From an uncultured Prevotella sp. (GTDB lineage: Bacteria > Bacteroidota > Bacteroidia > Bacteroidales > Bacteroidaceae), in the NCBI GenBank assembly GCA_946999025.1, contig CAMQBP010000082.1, positions 1-8,159 on the forward strand: a stretch of 8,159 nucleotides of DNA, written 5' to 3'. The notes beneath the pieces were generated by a model that saw only the letters and a list, made by a program, of their open reading frames with translations, was not told where the DNA came from and searched no databases. How positions within the stretch are numbered: the first letter of the stretch is position 1; every line of letters starts with the position of its first letter. Made by a program: the position numbers and the translations under genes. Of this stretch, positions 1 to 6,701 are shown in pieces.

Positions 1-452
1 TCTACGACGCCTTCATCGAAGGGGCGAAAGACGGGTTTACCACGGCTGTGCGCATCATACCTTATTTAGTAGCCATCCTCGTGGGCATCGGTGTGTTCCG
101 TGCATCGGGTGCTATGGACATGTTGGTCGACGGCATTGGATGGTGCGTGTCAGCGGTTGGAGGCGACAATCAGTTTGTGGGTGCCTTGCCAACCGCCCTC
201 ATGAAACCGCTCTCGGGCAGTGGTGCGCGCGGCATGATGGTTGACGCAATGACCACATACGGTGCCGATTCGTTCGTTGGTCGCTTGAGTTGCATCTTCC
301 AAGGCTCCACCGACACCACCTTTTATATATTGGCTGTCTACTTCGGTAGTGTCAATATCCGCTACACACGTCATGCCGTGGCGTGCGGATTGCTGGCCGA
401 TTTGGCGGGTGTTGTGGCGGCGATAGCCATCGCGTACATGTTTTTTGGATAG
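1..452 (+). CDS. SpmB-like nucleoside-recognition (Gate) membrane protein, C-terminal part
   Basis: Partial at the 5' end: the reading frame is open from base 3 (YDAFIEGAKDGF...) through the TAG at 450-452, so the GTG at 48 is an internal valine and not a start. The visible ~149 residues resemble the spore maturation protein B half of Gate-domain proteins. They show the FIEGAKDGF segment, a hydrophobic helix around IIPYLVAILVGIGVFRASGA, a PTALMKPLSGSGARGMM loop, a GSTDTTFY motif, and a final membrane helix ending AIAYMFFG. Family knowledge: Bacteroidetes often carry SpmA and SpmB fused in one ~400-residue inner-membrane protein, so the missing part probably holds the SpmA half. These organisms do not sporulate, so the name is historical. 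The substrate is unknown; transport of a nucleoside-like or other small molecule is inferred from the domain name only. Confidence 0.85.
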   Translation, partial: YDAFIEGAKDGFTTAVRIIPYLVAILVGIGVFRASGAMDMLVDGIGWCVSAVGGDNQFVGALPTALMKPLSGSGARGMMVDAMTTYGADSFVGRLSCIFQGSTDTTFYILAVYFGSVNIRYTRHAVACGLLADLAGVVAAIAIAYMFFG

Positions 453-603
453 AAGCCTCACCCCCAGCCCCTCCCCGAAAGGGAGGGGAGTGGTTAGCTG
501 TATGATGTTGTATAATGTTGTAGAACTATGAATTTGTGAGCTTGTCAATTAAACCAACTATCTATTCCCCTCCCTTTCGGGGAGGGGTTAAGGGGTGGGG
601 CTT
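453..603. repeat. REPIN-like inverted pair of G/C-rich palindromes
   Basis: The left arm (about 453-489) and right arm (about 566-603) are near-perfect reverse complements. Both start from the outside with AAGCC, then a C-rich linker of 10 to 11 bases that differs slightly, then CCCCTCCC. Each arm is also a hairpin by itself: CCCCTCCC at 468-475 pairs with GGGAGGGG at 481-488, and 567-574 pairs with 580-587, each with a 5-base loop. The A/T-rich centre of about 76 bp has a short direct repeat (ATGTTGTA at 505-512 and 515-522). The element begins directly after the stop codon of the Gate protein. Two inverted REP palindromes with a spacer is the layout called REPIN or BIME in other bacteria; no transposase is present. 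It may also act as an mRNA-stabilising or terminating stem. Confidence 0.8.
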
Positions 604-630
604 TAATTTGTAAACTATATTATCTCAACT

Positions 631-2124
631 ATGTCGAATCTAAAGTCATTGGTCAAGGATACAGCCATTTATGGACTGAGCAGCATCGTCGGTCGTTTTC
701 TCAACTACCTGCTCACTCCCCTGTACACCATCAAGCTGGCATCGGCCAGCGGCGAGTATGGCATCATGACCAACATGTATGCCGTGACGGCTCTGATACT
801 CGTGATATTGACATTCGGATTGGAGACCACCTTTTTCCGTTTTGCCAACAAGTCGGGCGAGGATCCACGCAAAGTCTATTCTACCACGCTGATTGCCGTT
901 GGCTCCGGCGCACTGAGTTTTTTCCTGTTGGTGCTGATGTTCTTGTCACCCATCGCCTCGTTCATGGGCTATGCCGACCATCCATCGTATATATGGGTTA
1001 TGGCACTCACGGTGGCCATCGACTCGTTCCTGTGCATTCCGTTCGACTACCTGCGTTTTAAGAACCGTCCTATCAAGTTTGCATCTCTCAAAGTATTTAT
1101 TATTGTTCTGAATATTTCGCTCAACTTGGTTTACTATCTCTTGTTGCCCGCACTCTATGAGCGTCATCCAGAGGTGGTAGGAATGGTCTACAGTCCATCT
1201 GTTGGCGTGGGCTATGCGTTCTACATCAACCTCGCCTGCTCGGCGCTCACCGTTCCTTTGCTGTGGAAAGAGTTGACCTGCGTGAGCTATGTCTTCGACA
1301 AGAGGCTGATGAGGCGCATGCTCTCGTATAGTTGGCCCATCCTTGTGCTGGGATTGGCGGGCATCCTGAACCAGACAGCCGATAAGATATTGTTTCCACA
1401 TATCTATCAAGGTGCCGATAGTTTGGCCCAGCTTGGCATCTATGGAGCCGCCAGTAAGATAGCTATGATTATGGCCATGATCACACAGGCCTTTCGCTTT
1501 GCCTACGAACCCTTTGTCTTTGGCAAAGCAGAGGAACGCGACAATCGCGAAACCTACGCCAAAGCCATGAAATATTTCATCATTTTCACCCTGCTGGCCT
1601 TCCTTGTTGTGGTGGGCTATCTGGACATCTTGCGCTATCTCATCGGCAAGGATTACTGGGAAGGGCTGCGCGTGGTGCCCATTGTCATGGCCGCCGAAAT
1701 CATGATGGGCGTTTATTTCAACCTCTCATTCTGGTACAAACTCATCGACAAGACCATCTGGGGAGCGTATTTCTCGGGCATTGGTTGCGCCGTACTCATT
1801 GCCATCAACGTCATCTTTGTGCCGCGTTACGGCTACATAGCGTGTGCATGGGCTGGCTTTGCGGGCTACGGCGTGGCCATGATTCTGTCGTATATTGTCG
1901 GCCAGAAGATGTATCCCATCCGCTATCCCATGCGCAACATCCTCACCTATGTGGCGTTGGCAGCGGCTTGTTTCTTTATTATGACAACCTTTAATGATGT
2001 ACTTACCACAGCAGGTGCGCTGGCTGTCAACACATTGCTCATTGCGTTGTTTGTGGCTTACATCATCAAGTTCGACTTCCCATTGCGCCAATTGCCCATC
2101 ATAGGCAAATATTTCAGAAAATAA
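631..2124 (+). CDS. Polysaccharide/lipid-linked oligosaccharide flippase (Wzx-like, MVF/MATE superfamily)
   Basis: A 497-residue polytopic membrane protein with about 14 hydrophobic helices, the usual size and topology of Wzx-type exporters. The N-terminus (NLKSLVKDTAIYGLSSIVGR, then FLNYLLTPLYT) is the typical start of Bacteroidetes 'lipopolysaccharide biosynthesis protein' flippases. A second bundle begins near residue 230 (MLSYSWPILVLGLAGILNQTADK), repeating the first as expected for this two-lobed fold. A basic tail ends IGKYFRK. By family role it would flip undecaprenyl-linked glycans across the inner membrane for O-antigen, capsule or glycoprotein glycan assembly. The ATG at 631 is the natural start; it has no Shine-Dalgarno sequence, as is common in this phylum. 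No glycosyltransferase or polymerase lies beside it, so this is an isolated flippase and its glycan cannot be named. The stop is 15 bp from the next gene, so co-transcription is likely. Confidence 0.9.
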   Translation: MSNLKSLVKDTAIYGLSSIVGRFLNYLLTPLYTIKLASASGEYGIMTNMYAVTALILVILTFGLETTFFRFANKSGEDPRKVYSTTLIAVGSGALSFFLLVLMFLSPIASFMGYADHPSYIWVMALTVAIDSFLCIPFDYLRFKNRPIKFASLKVFIIVLNISLNLVYYLLLPALYERHPEVVGMVYSPSVGVGYAFYINLACSALTVPLLWKELTCVSYVFDKRLMRRMLSYSWPILVLGLAGILNQTADKILFPHIYQGADSLAQLGIYGAASKIAMIMAMITQAFRFAYEPFVFGKAEERDNRETYAKAMKYFIIFTLLAFLVVVGYLDILRYLIGKDYWEGLRVVPIVMAAEIMMGVYFNLSFWYKLIDKTIWGAYFSGIGCAVLIAINVIFVPRYGYIACAWAGFAGYGVAMILSYIVGQKMYPIRYPMRNILTYVALAAACFFIMTTFNDVLTTAGALAVNTLLIALFVAYIIKFDFPLRQLPIIGKYFRK

Positions 2125-2139
2125 ATCAATCACAATAAT

Positions 2140-4251
2140 ATGAAAAAATCAACATTACTCCTTGCCGGATTGCTTGCTGCCAGCGTGGCAAGTGCCGACG
2201 AAGGCATGTGGACCTTGTACAACTTGCCGCAAGCTGTGTATGAACAGATGCAGGCACAAGGCTTCAAGGTTCCTTACAACGACTTGTACTATGGCGATCA
2301 GGCCATGAAGAACGCGGTGGTCAACTTCTCCGGTTATTGTACTGGTGTGGTGGTTTCGCCAGACGGATTAGTGTTCACCAACCACCATTGTGGCTTCGAA
2401 GGCATCCGCAGTCACTCCACCGTGGAGCACGACTACATGAAAAATGGCTTTTATGCCAAGAGCTATGAGGAGGAACTACCTAACAAAGACATGTTCGTGA
2501 GTTTCATGGTCGAGCAGAAAGACATTACCGACAGGCTGAGAAAGTTAGACTTTGACAATCTTACCACCGAGCGACAAAACGCAATACTCGACTCGATACA
2601 GAATGCCATGAGCGACTCCATCAAACGCATTGACAAGACACTGCACATAGGGATTGACGCTTTCTACGAGGGCAACACCTACTATGCCACCACTTATCGA
2701 CAGTTCAACGACCTGCGACTGGTGTTCGCCGTGCCCAAGTCGATGGGCAAATTCGGTGGCGAAACAGATAACTGGATGTGGCCACGGCAAACCTGTGACT
2801 TCTCTGTGTTCCGCATCTATGCCGACAAGAAGACCAACGGACCGGCTGAATATTCTAAGGATAATGTGCCATATCATCCTAAAAAATGGGCACAGGTAAG
2901 CCTGCAAGGCTACAAGGATGGCGACTATGCCATGACCATTGGCTATCCCGGGTCGACCAGCCGCTACCTCTCGTCGTATGGTATTCGTGAGCGTAGGGAT
3001 GCACTCAACGCTCCCCGTGCACAAGTGCGTGGCGTGAAGCAAGCCATTATGACCCGACACATGCGGGCAGATGAGGGCGTACGTATCAAGTATGATTCGA
3101 AGTTTGCGCAGAGTTCCAATTACTGGAAGAACTCCATCGGCATGAACAAGTGTATCGACTCCATTGGCATTATCCAGCAAAAGCAGCAATATGAACAGAA
3201 AATACGCCAATGGCAACAGCAAACAGGGTACCTGAAGGGCAAGCTCGACTTTGACACCATGGCCCGACTCTATAACCAACGCCTCAATATCATGAAGGCT
3301 TATATGTACTTCCGCGAAACATTCGGCCGCACCAACGAGTTCACTACCCGTGCCATGCAGCTGAACAATAAGGAAATACTTGGCCCCAAAAACAATCCCA
3401 AGAAGCAATACATCCTCTTCAAGGACAACAGCGACGAGTGGGATGAGGCATTGGATAAGGAGGTAATGGCTGCGCTGCTCAAGAACTATAAGGACAAGGT
3501 GCCGGCCAAATATCTACCTAAATTCTACCAAACCATCACCACCAAGTTCGGCGGTGACTACACCCGCTATGTCAATGAGCTGTATAAAAAATCGTTCTTG
3601 ATGAAGAGTGGCAAGCGAATCTACGCCAACAAGAAAAGCTACCAGCGTGACCCTGGCGTTGTGTATAGCCTTGATTTGCTGGAAATCATGGGGCAACTTT
3701 CTGCTGATAAGTCTCAGTACGAAGACAGTATTGCCCAACAAGAGAAGTATCTGTGTGCTGCTAAGCTGCGCATGGAGGAAGATATGCCCCACTATTCGGA
3801 TGCCAACTTCACCATGCGGTTGAGTTATGGACAGGTTGGAGGCTTCCTGTTAGGCGGTAAACCTTCGGGCTATTACACCACGGCAGAAAGCATCGTGGAG
3901 AAAATGAACCAGGCTGATAAAGTGTACGAGTACCAGGCAGAACCCGTGATGAAAGAGATTCTCAGCGCCAAGGACTTCGGTCCATACCAGGACAAGCACA
4001 CGGGTAAGATGCAACTTTGCTTCCTCACCAACAACGATATCACCGGTGGAAACAGCGGAAGTCCAATGTTCGACGGCCAAGGACGGCTCATCGGACTGGC
4101 TTTCGACGGCAACTGGGACAGTCTTTCGAGCGACATCAACTTCGATTCTCGCCTGGCTCGCTGCATCGGAGTGGACATCCGTTATGTGCTGCTGATGATG
4201 GATCGTTGGGGACACGCTGACCGTTTGCTCCAAGAAATCAACGCCCAGTAA
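2140..4251 (+). CDS. dpp7: S46 family dipeptidyl peptidase, DPP7 type (hydrophobic P1)
   Basis: A 703-residue secreted serine exopeptidase that removes dipeptides from the N-terminus of peptides, presumably in the periplasm. A signal peptide fits residues 1-19 (cleavage VASA/DEG). The split chymotrypsin-like triad is visible: His83 in TNHHC, Asp220 in WPRQTCDFS, and Ser639 in GGNSGSP. Spacing matches characterised S46 enzymes, as does DNW at 210-212, whose Asn and Trp bind the substrate amino terminus. Cys67 and Cys84 flank the His loop and could form a disulfide. The residue 18 after the catalytic Ser is Gly657 (AFDGNW). In this family Gly here marks DPP7-like enzymes preferring hydrophobic P1, while Arg marks Asp/Glu-specific DPP11. 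Asp656 fits the conserved amino-group ligand. The middle, about 340-560, is the helical domain. Its position 15 bp after the flippase suggests an operon, although the functions are not obviously linked. Peptide use for growth is inferred. Confidence 0.95.
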   Translation: MKKSTLLLAGLLAASVASADEGMWTLYNLPQAVYEQMQAQGFKVPYNDLYYGDQAMKNAVVNFSGYCTGVVVSPDGLVFTNHHCGFEGIRSHSTVEHDYMKNGFYAKSYEEELPNKDMFVSFMVEQKDITDRLRKLDFDNLTTERQNAILDSIQNAMSDSIKRIDKTLHIGIDAFYEGNTYYATTYRQFNDLRLVFAVPKSMGKFGGETDNWMWPRQTCDFSVFRIYADKKTNGPAEYSKDNVPYHPKKWAQVSLQGYKDGDYAMTIGYPGSTSRYLSSYGIRERRDALNAPRAQVRGVKQAIMTRHMRADEGVRIKYDSKFAQSSNYWKNSIGMNKCIDSIGIIQQKQQYEQKIRQWQQQTGYLKGKLDFDTMARLYNQRLNIMKAYMYFRETFGRTNEFTTRAMQLNNKEILGPKNNPKKQYILFKDNSDEWDEALDKEVMAALLKNYKDKVPAKYLPKFYQTITTKFGGDYTRYVNELYKKSFLMKSGKRIYANKKSYQRDPGVVYSLDLLEIMGQLSADKSQYEDSIAQQEKYLCAAKLRMEEDMPHYSDANFTMRLSYGQVGGFLLGGKPSGYYTTAESIVEKMNQADKVYEYQAEPVMKEILSAKDFGPYQDKHTGKMQLCFLTNNDITGGNSGSPMFDGQGRLIGLAFDGNWDSLSSDINFDSRLARCIGVDIRYVLLMMDRWGHADRLLQEINAQ

Positions 4252-4592
4252 AGCGCTGCATATATGATAGTGGTGACATGCCACGTGGACAGAATGAAAC
4301 GTGATGCGGATGACCGAGCAAGTTTCATTTCGCCTTGCACCCTATCTTCACACAAACTGTTTTCCTTGCTCAGCAAACTGCCTGAACGAGGAAGACAGTT
4401 TTTCTTGTTTTTTCATGGTTCGTCATGGGTGATATGACAGCCACTTGACTCCAAAAAACGATTCATCCTCCTAAAAAAAGTGCTCAATATTTGTAACACA
4501 ATCTGCATTTTCTACGTCTGATGAAATAGAACACCACCATGATAGCGTGTTTTTGAAGTAACATAACATAATCCATTAAAAATTAAATACGT
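4252..4592. other. Gene-free stretch between peptidase and DUF4252 operon
   Basis: 341 bp without a credible gene. It holds a short stem (AATGAAAC at 4293-4300 pairing with GTTTCATT at 4322-4329) and a stronger terminator-like hairpin at 4354-4414. The last ~120 bp are A/T-rich and must contain the promoter of the operon that starts at 4593. No clean match to the Bacteroidetes sigma consensus (TTTG, then TAnnTTTG about 19 bp downstream) was found: AATATTTG at 4486 and TGTTTTTG at 4548 each differ by one base and lack a properly spaced upstream box. An ECF-type autoregulated promoter is possible but cannot be identified from one copy. Confidence 0.6.
4354..4414 (+). terminator. Probable rho-independent terminator after dpp7
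   Basis: AAACTGTTTTCCT (4354-4366) pairs with AGGAAGACAGTTT (4389-4401) over 13 pairs, including one G-T wobble, with a 22-base loop. It is followed by a T-rich run, TTTCTTGTTTTTTC, to 4414. The loop is longer than usual and contains a small alternative stem (TTGC/GCAA), so efficiency is uncertain. It lies about 100 bp after the peptidase stop and separates that transcript from the operon beginning at 4593. Confidence 0.65.
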
Positions 4593-5072
4593 ATGAAAAA
4601 AGTGATGATGATCGCAGCGTTGGCATTCATGACCATGACTGTTCAGGCCCAAATGTCGGTAGACCGTTTGATGAGGAAGTACAAACATTCGCCCAAGGCG
4701 GAATATGTTCATGTGCCAAAAATGATGATGACGCTGGCCAAGGCAATAAAGACTGGCGACGCCGACGACTATTCGAAATACATCAAGCATATCAACAGTA
4801 TCAAAGTATTGGACATGGAGGATTGCTCAAACGCTGTTAAACAACAGTTTTTCAAGGATGTTACTCAACTGAAAACAGTAGGTTATGAGGAGTTGATGAC
4901 GGCAAAGGAAGCAGATGAGCAAACCGTAATCATGGTGAAGAGGAACAAAACGGGAATTAAAGAACTTGTCATCGTTGATTCGGGTGATGACGATGCCGCA
5001 TTAATCCAAATCTTGGGAAACATCAAGAATTCAGAGATACAGAAGATTCTTGCGGAGGAAAAGAAGAAATAA
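4593..5072 (+). CDS. Secreted DUF4252 domain protein, first copy
   Basis: 159 residues. The N-terminus is a signal peptide (MKKVMMIAALAFMTMTVQA, cleavage probably after Ala19), so the mature ~140 residues should be periplasmic. The body is recognised as DUF4252, a Bacteroidetes family of unknown function, from the overall pattern and the C-terminal ALIQILGNIKNSEIQKIL segment. That segment aligns with SLIHLIGNITLEDIKGLY of the second copy at 6063-6545. The stretch before it also aligns (GYEELMTAKEADEQ with RYEVIMRVKDDDER), so the two proteins are divergent paralogues. The tail is very lysine-rich (AEEKKK). It is first in a run of four same-strand genes, with the sigma factor start 34 bp downstream, so it probably shares a transcript with the regulator. 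The start at 4593 is supported by the signal peptide. A structural, binding or signalling role is unknown. Confidence 0.85.
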   Translation: MKKVMMIAALAFMTMTVQAQMSVDRLMRKYKHSPKAEYVHVPKMMMTLAKAIKTGDADDYSKYIKHINSIKVLDMEDCSNAVKQQFFKDVTQLKTVGYEELMTAKEADEQTVIMVKRNKTGIKELVIVDSGDDDAALIQILGNIKNSEIQKILAEEKKK

Positions 5073-5106
5073 TCAGCTCCCCAACCCACTCAACCTTACC
5101 AGCTGT

Positions 5107-5619
5107 ATGGATGCCTCACAGTTTAAGCAGTGTTTCTTGCCATGTCATGAGCAAATGTACCGCATGGCATGGCGGCTCACGGGCAATGCGCAGGCGGCCG
5201 AAGACCTGGTGCAGGAGGCTTTTCTAAAGCTGTGGATCAAGCGCGATGGACTGCAAATTACCGACTCGGCCGAGGCTTTCTGCGTCACCACGGTGAAGAA
5301 CTTGTTCTATGACCAGGTGCGGAAGCGGCGTCCACAAACCACGGATCATACCCCAGAGGAGTTGCAGATACCCCACGATGACAATGCCGGCAGGGCGATT
5401 GAGCAGGCAGAAGACAGGCAGATGGCGTGGCAACTCATCAACCGTCTGCCCGAACAGCAAAGGCAAATCGTGATGATGAGGGACATCGGCGAGCTGGCGT
5501 ATCGGGAGATAGAGCGGCAAACGGGCCTCACAGCGGTAAACATCAGGGTACTGTTGAGCCGCGCCCGCAAGCAGATGAGAGAACAACTAAAACAGATGAA
5601 AGACAATGGATACAGATAA
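5107..5619 (+). CDS. ECF-type RNA polymerase sigma factor (sigma-70 family)
   Basis: 170 residues from the chosen start, the normal size for extracytoplasmic-function sigma factors. Region 2 spans about residues 10-75: YRMAWRLTGN, then AEDLVQEAFLKLW, the core-binding and -10-recognition helices. Region 4 spans about 110-160: LPEQQRQIVMMRDIGELAYREIERQTG, a helix-turn-helix for the -35 element, then the VRVLLSRARK-like recognition helix, here INIRVLLSRARK preceded by V. Regions 1 and 3 are absent, as expected. An upstream in-frame ATG at 5050 would add 19 basic residues and overlap the previous gene by 23 bp. The ATG at 5107 is preferred because the family's N-terminal pattern begins at MDASQFKQ. 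Its 3' end overlaps the next gene by 14 bp, the classic sigma/anti-sigma arrangement. It probably directs transcription of its own operon and other genes; the regulon is unknown. Confidence 0.93.
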   Translation: MDASQFKQCFLPCHEQMYRMAWRLTGNAQAAEDLVQEAFLKLWIKRDGLQITDSAEAFCVTTVKNLFYDQVRKRRPQTTDHTPEELQIPHDDNAGRAIEQAEDRQMAWQLINRLPEQQRQIVMMRDIGELAYREIERQTGLTAVNIRVLLSRARKQMREQLKQMKDNGYR

Positions 5620-6079
5620 AATCAGGCAACTTCTTGACCGTTACTATGACGGGCAGACCAGCGAGTGCGAGGAACAAGTGCTGAAAGACTATTTCCTTCA
5701 GGACGACGTTCCGCCTCAGTGGGCGACCGATCAGCGACTCTTCCGGCAGTTGTATGGCGCGGACATGCCGGCCATTGACGGTCTGGAGCAGCGGTTGTCG
5801 CGGCAGATTGACGGTTGGAACCGCGTGGAAAAGACGGCCAATCGGCGTATCCGCACCGTCGGTCTGCGGTGGATAGCCGGCATTGCGGCCTCCCTGTTGT
5901 TGCTGTTTGCCATCGGCCTCCTGGTCGACAGGCAGCAAAAGCAGGCGCAATATGCCGTGCAGCAAGATACATTCGACGACCCGAGGGATGCGTATGCCGA
6001 AACACAGAAGGCCCTGATGATGTTTTCCAAGTCAATAAACAAAGGTTTAAATAAAGTAGAAAATGTTACACAAGAGTGA
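5606..6079 (+). CDS. Single-pass membrane protein, probable anti-sigma factor
   Basis: 157 residues with three parts. A cytoplasmic N-terminal region of ~85 residues starts with the helix MDTDKIRQLLDRYYDGQTSE, a common opening of small Bacteroidetes proteins encoded after ECF sigma genes. One membrane helix lies at about 86-107 (GLRWIAGIAASLLLLFAIGLL), and a short periplasmic tail of ~50 residues contains DDPRDAYAETQKAL. The basic segment before the helix (NRVEKTANRRIR) favours an N-in orientation. There is no HxxxCxxC zinc motif; only one cysteine (Cys21) is present, so this is not a zinc-binding anti-sigma domain. Calling it anti-sigma rests on gene order, topology and translational overlap with the sigma gene, not on a recognised domain. 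It would hold the sigma factor at the membrane until an envelope signal releases it. Its last codons overlap the next gene by 17 bp. Confidence 0.75.
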   Translation: MDTDKIRQLLDRYYDGQTSECEEQVLKDYFLQDDVPPQWATDQRLFRQLYGADMPAIDGLEQRLSRQIDGWNRVEKTANRRIRTVGLRWIAGIAASLLLLFAIGLLVDRQQKQAQYAVQQDTFDDPRDAYAETQKALMMFSKSINKGLNKVENVTQE

Positions 6080-6545
6080 TTTGACCGCGTGGCTGAGAAC
6101 ATTGTCCCTGGCCATTTGCCTTGTATGGGGCTGTGTGTCGCTGTCGGCACAGGATCGCCTGTTCAAGCAGTTTGAGAACACCAAGGGCGTGTCTACCGTG
6201 TACATCTCGCCCGCGATGTTCAAGCTAATGCCCAAACTCGACGTGGGCGACAAGGATTTGGCCAAGCTGGCCTCCCGACTGACGCGCCTGCAAATCCTGC
6301 AATGCGAACGTCCGTCGCTGATTCCTTCTATCAAGAAGCAGGCACAGGCGTACTATGACAACAACCGCTATGAAGTGATTATGCGGGTGAAAGACGACGA
6401 CGAGCGTACCACCATCTACCAGAAAGTGGTGGGAAAGGGCAACCATGAGTTTGTTCTTCTCAATGAGGAGAAAGACGAGCTGTCACTCATCCACCTCATT
6501 GGGAACATCACATTGGAGGATATCAAAGGCCTCTACGACCGATAG
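6063..6545 (+). CDS. Secreted DUF4252 domain protein, second copy
   Basis: 160 residues. The signal peptide covers residues 1-29 (hydrophobic core LSLAICLVWGCVSL, cleavage probably LSA/QD). Cys24 in VWGC is not a good lipobox because of the Trp, so a soluble periplasmic protein is more likely than a lipoprotein. The mature part contains GVSTVYISPAMFKLMP, a start typical of DUF4252, and ends with the LIGNITLEDIKGLY block shared with the copy at 4593-5072. It has a mixed charged middle (RVKDDDERTT). The start lies inside the end of the anti-sigma gene (17-bp overlap in another frame), so translation is probably coupled. It closes the operon: a strong terminator follows 18 bp after the stop. The function of the family is unknown; location with a sigma/anti-sigma pair suggests either a regulated envelope product or a component that senses or relays the signal. 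Confidence 0.88.
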   Translation: MLHKSDLTAWLRTLSLAICLVWGCVSLSAQDRLFKQFENTKGVSTVYISPAMFKLMPKLDVGDKDLAKLASRLTRLQILQCERPSLIPSIKKQAQAYYDNNRYEVIMRVKDDDERTTIYQKVVGKGNHEFVLLNEEKDELSLIHLIGNITLEDIKGLYDR

Positions 6546-6563
6546 ATGACGGACACGTCATAC

Positions 6564-6604
6564 AGAAGAAGGCTGGTTTGAATGGATAAACCAGCCTTCT
6601 TTTT
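6564..6604 (+). terminator. Rho-independent terminator of the sigma/DUF4252 operon
   Basis: AGAAGGCTGGTTT (6567-6579) pairs perfectly with AAACCAGCCTTCT (6588-6600), with the 8-base loop GAATGGAT. TTTT at 6601-6604 follows, and the T run begins within the stem end. It starts 18 bp after the stop of the second DUF4252 gene, the expected place for the end of the four-gene transcript. Confidence 0.9.
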
Positions 6605-6606
6605 GC

Positions 6607-6650
6607 GATGGAGGGTGAGTATGGATTTGATGGAGGGTGCACATGGATTT
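6607..6650. repeat. 22-bp imperfect tandem duplication
   Basis: Two adjacent units, 6607-6628 and 6629-6650, share GATGGAGGGTG and ATGGATTT and differ only in a short central stretch (AGT versus CAC). There are just two copies and no open frame through them. It lies directly after the operon terminator. Confidence 0.75.
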
Positions 6651-6701
6651 CACAGCTTGGCTCATGATCGTAACTTGCTGTCATCTACGGCTTTGCAATA
6701 G

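Noticed and set aside
2545..3408. 287-residue open frame on the - strand inside the peptidase gene
   Set aside because: It is antisense to a gene with clear S46 motifs, its protein shows no recognisable domain, and the composition is that expected of a shadow frame.
4293..4329. Stem AATGAAAC/GTTTCATT after the peptidase gene
   Set aside because: It has only 8 pairs with a 21-base loop and no T run; it may be a minor structure but does not meet the standard for a terminator or riboswitch.
4486..4555. Candidate -7 boxes AATATTTG (4486) and TGTTTTTG (4548) for the DUF4252/sigma operon
   Set aside because: Each has one mismatch to TAnnTTTG and no TTTG or TTG box about 19 bp upstream, so neither can be called a promoter.
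5050..5106. Longer start for the sigma factor at 5050
   Set aside because: The added 19 residues are the lysine-rich end of the upstream gene read in another frame, and ECF family similarity begins at MDASQFKQ (5107).
5543..5965. Several 100-140 residue open frames on the - strand across the sigma and anti-sigma genes
   Set aside because: Sigma regions 2 and 4 and the membrane helix are clear on the + strand. The antisense frames have no motifs or supporting start context.
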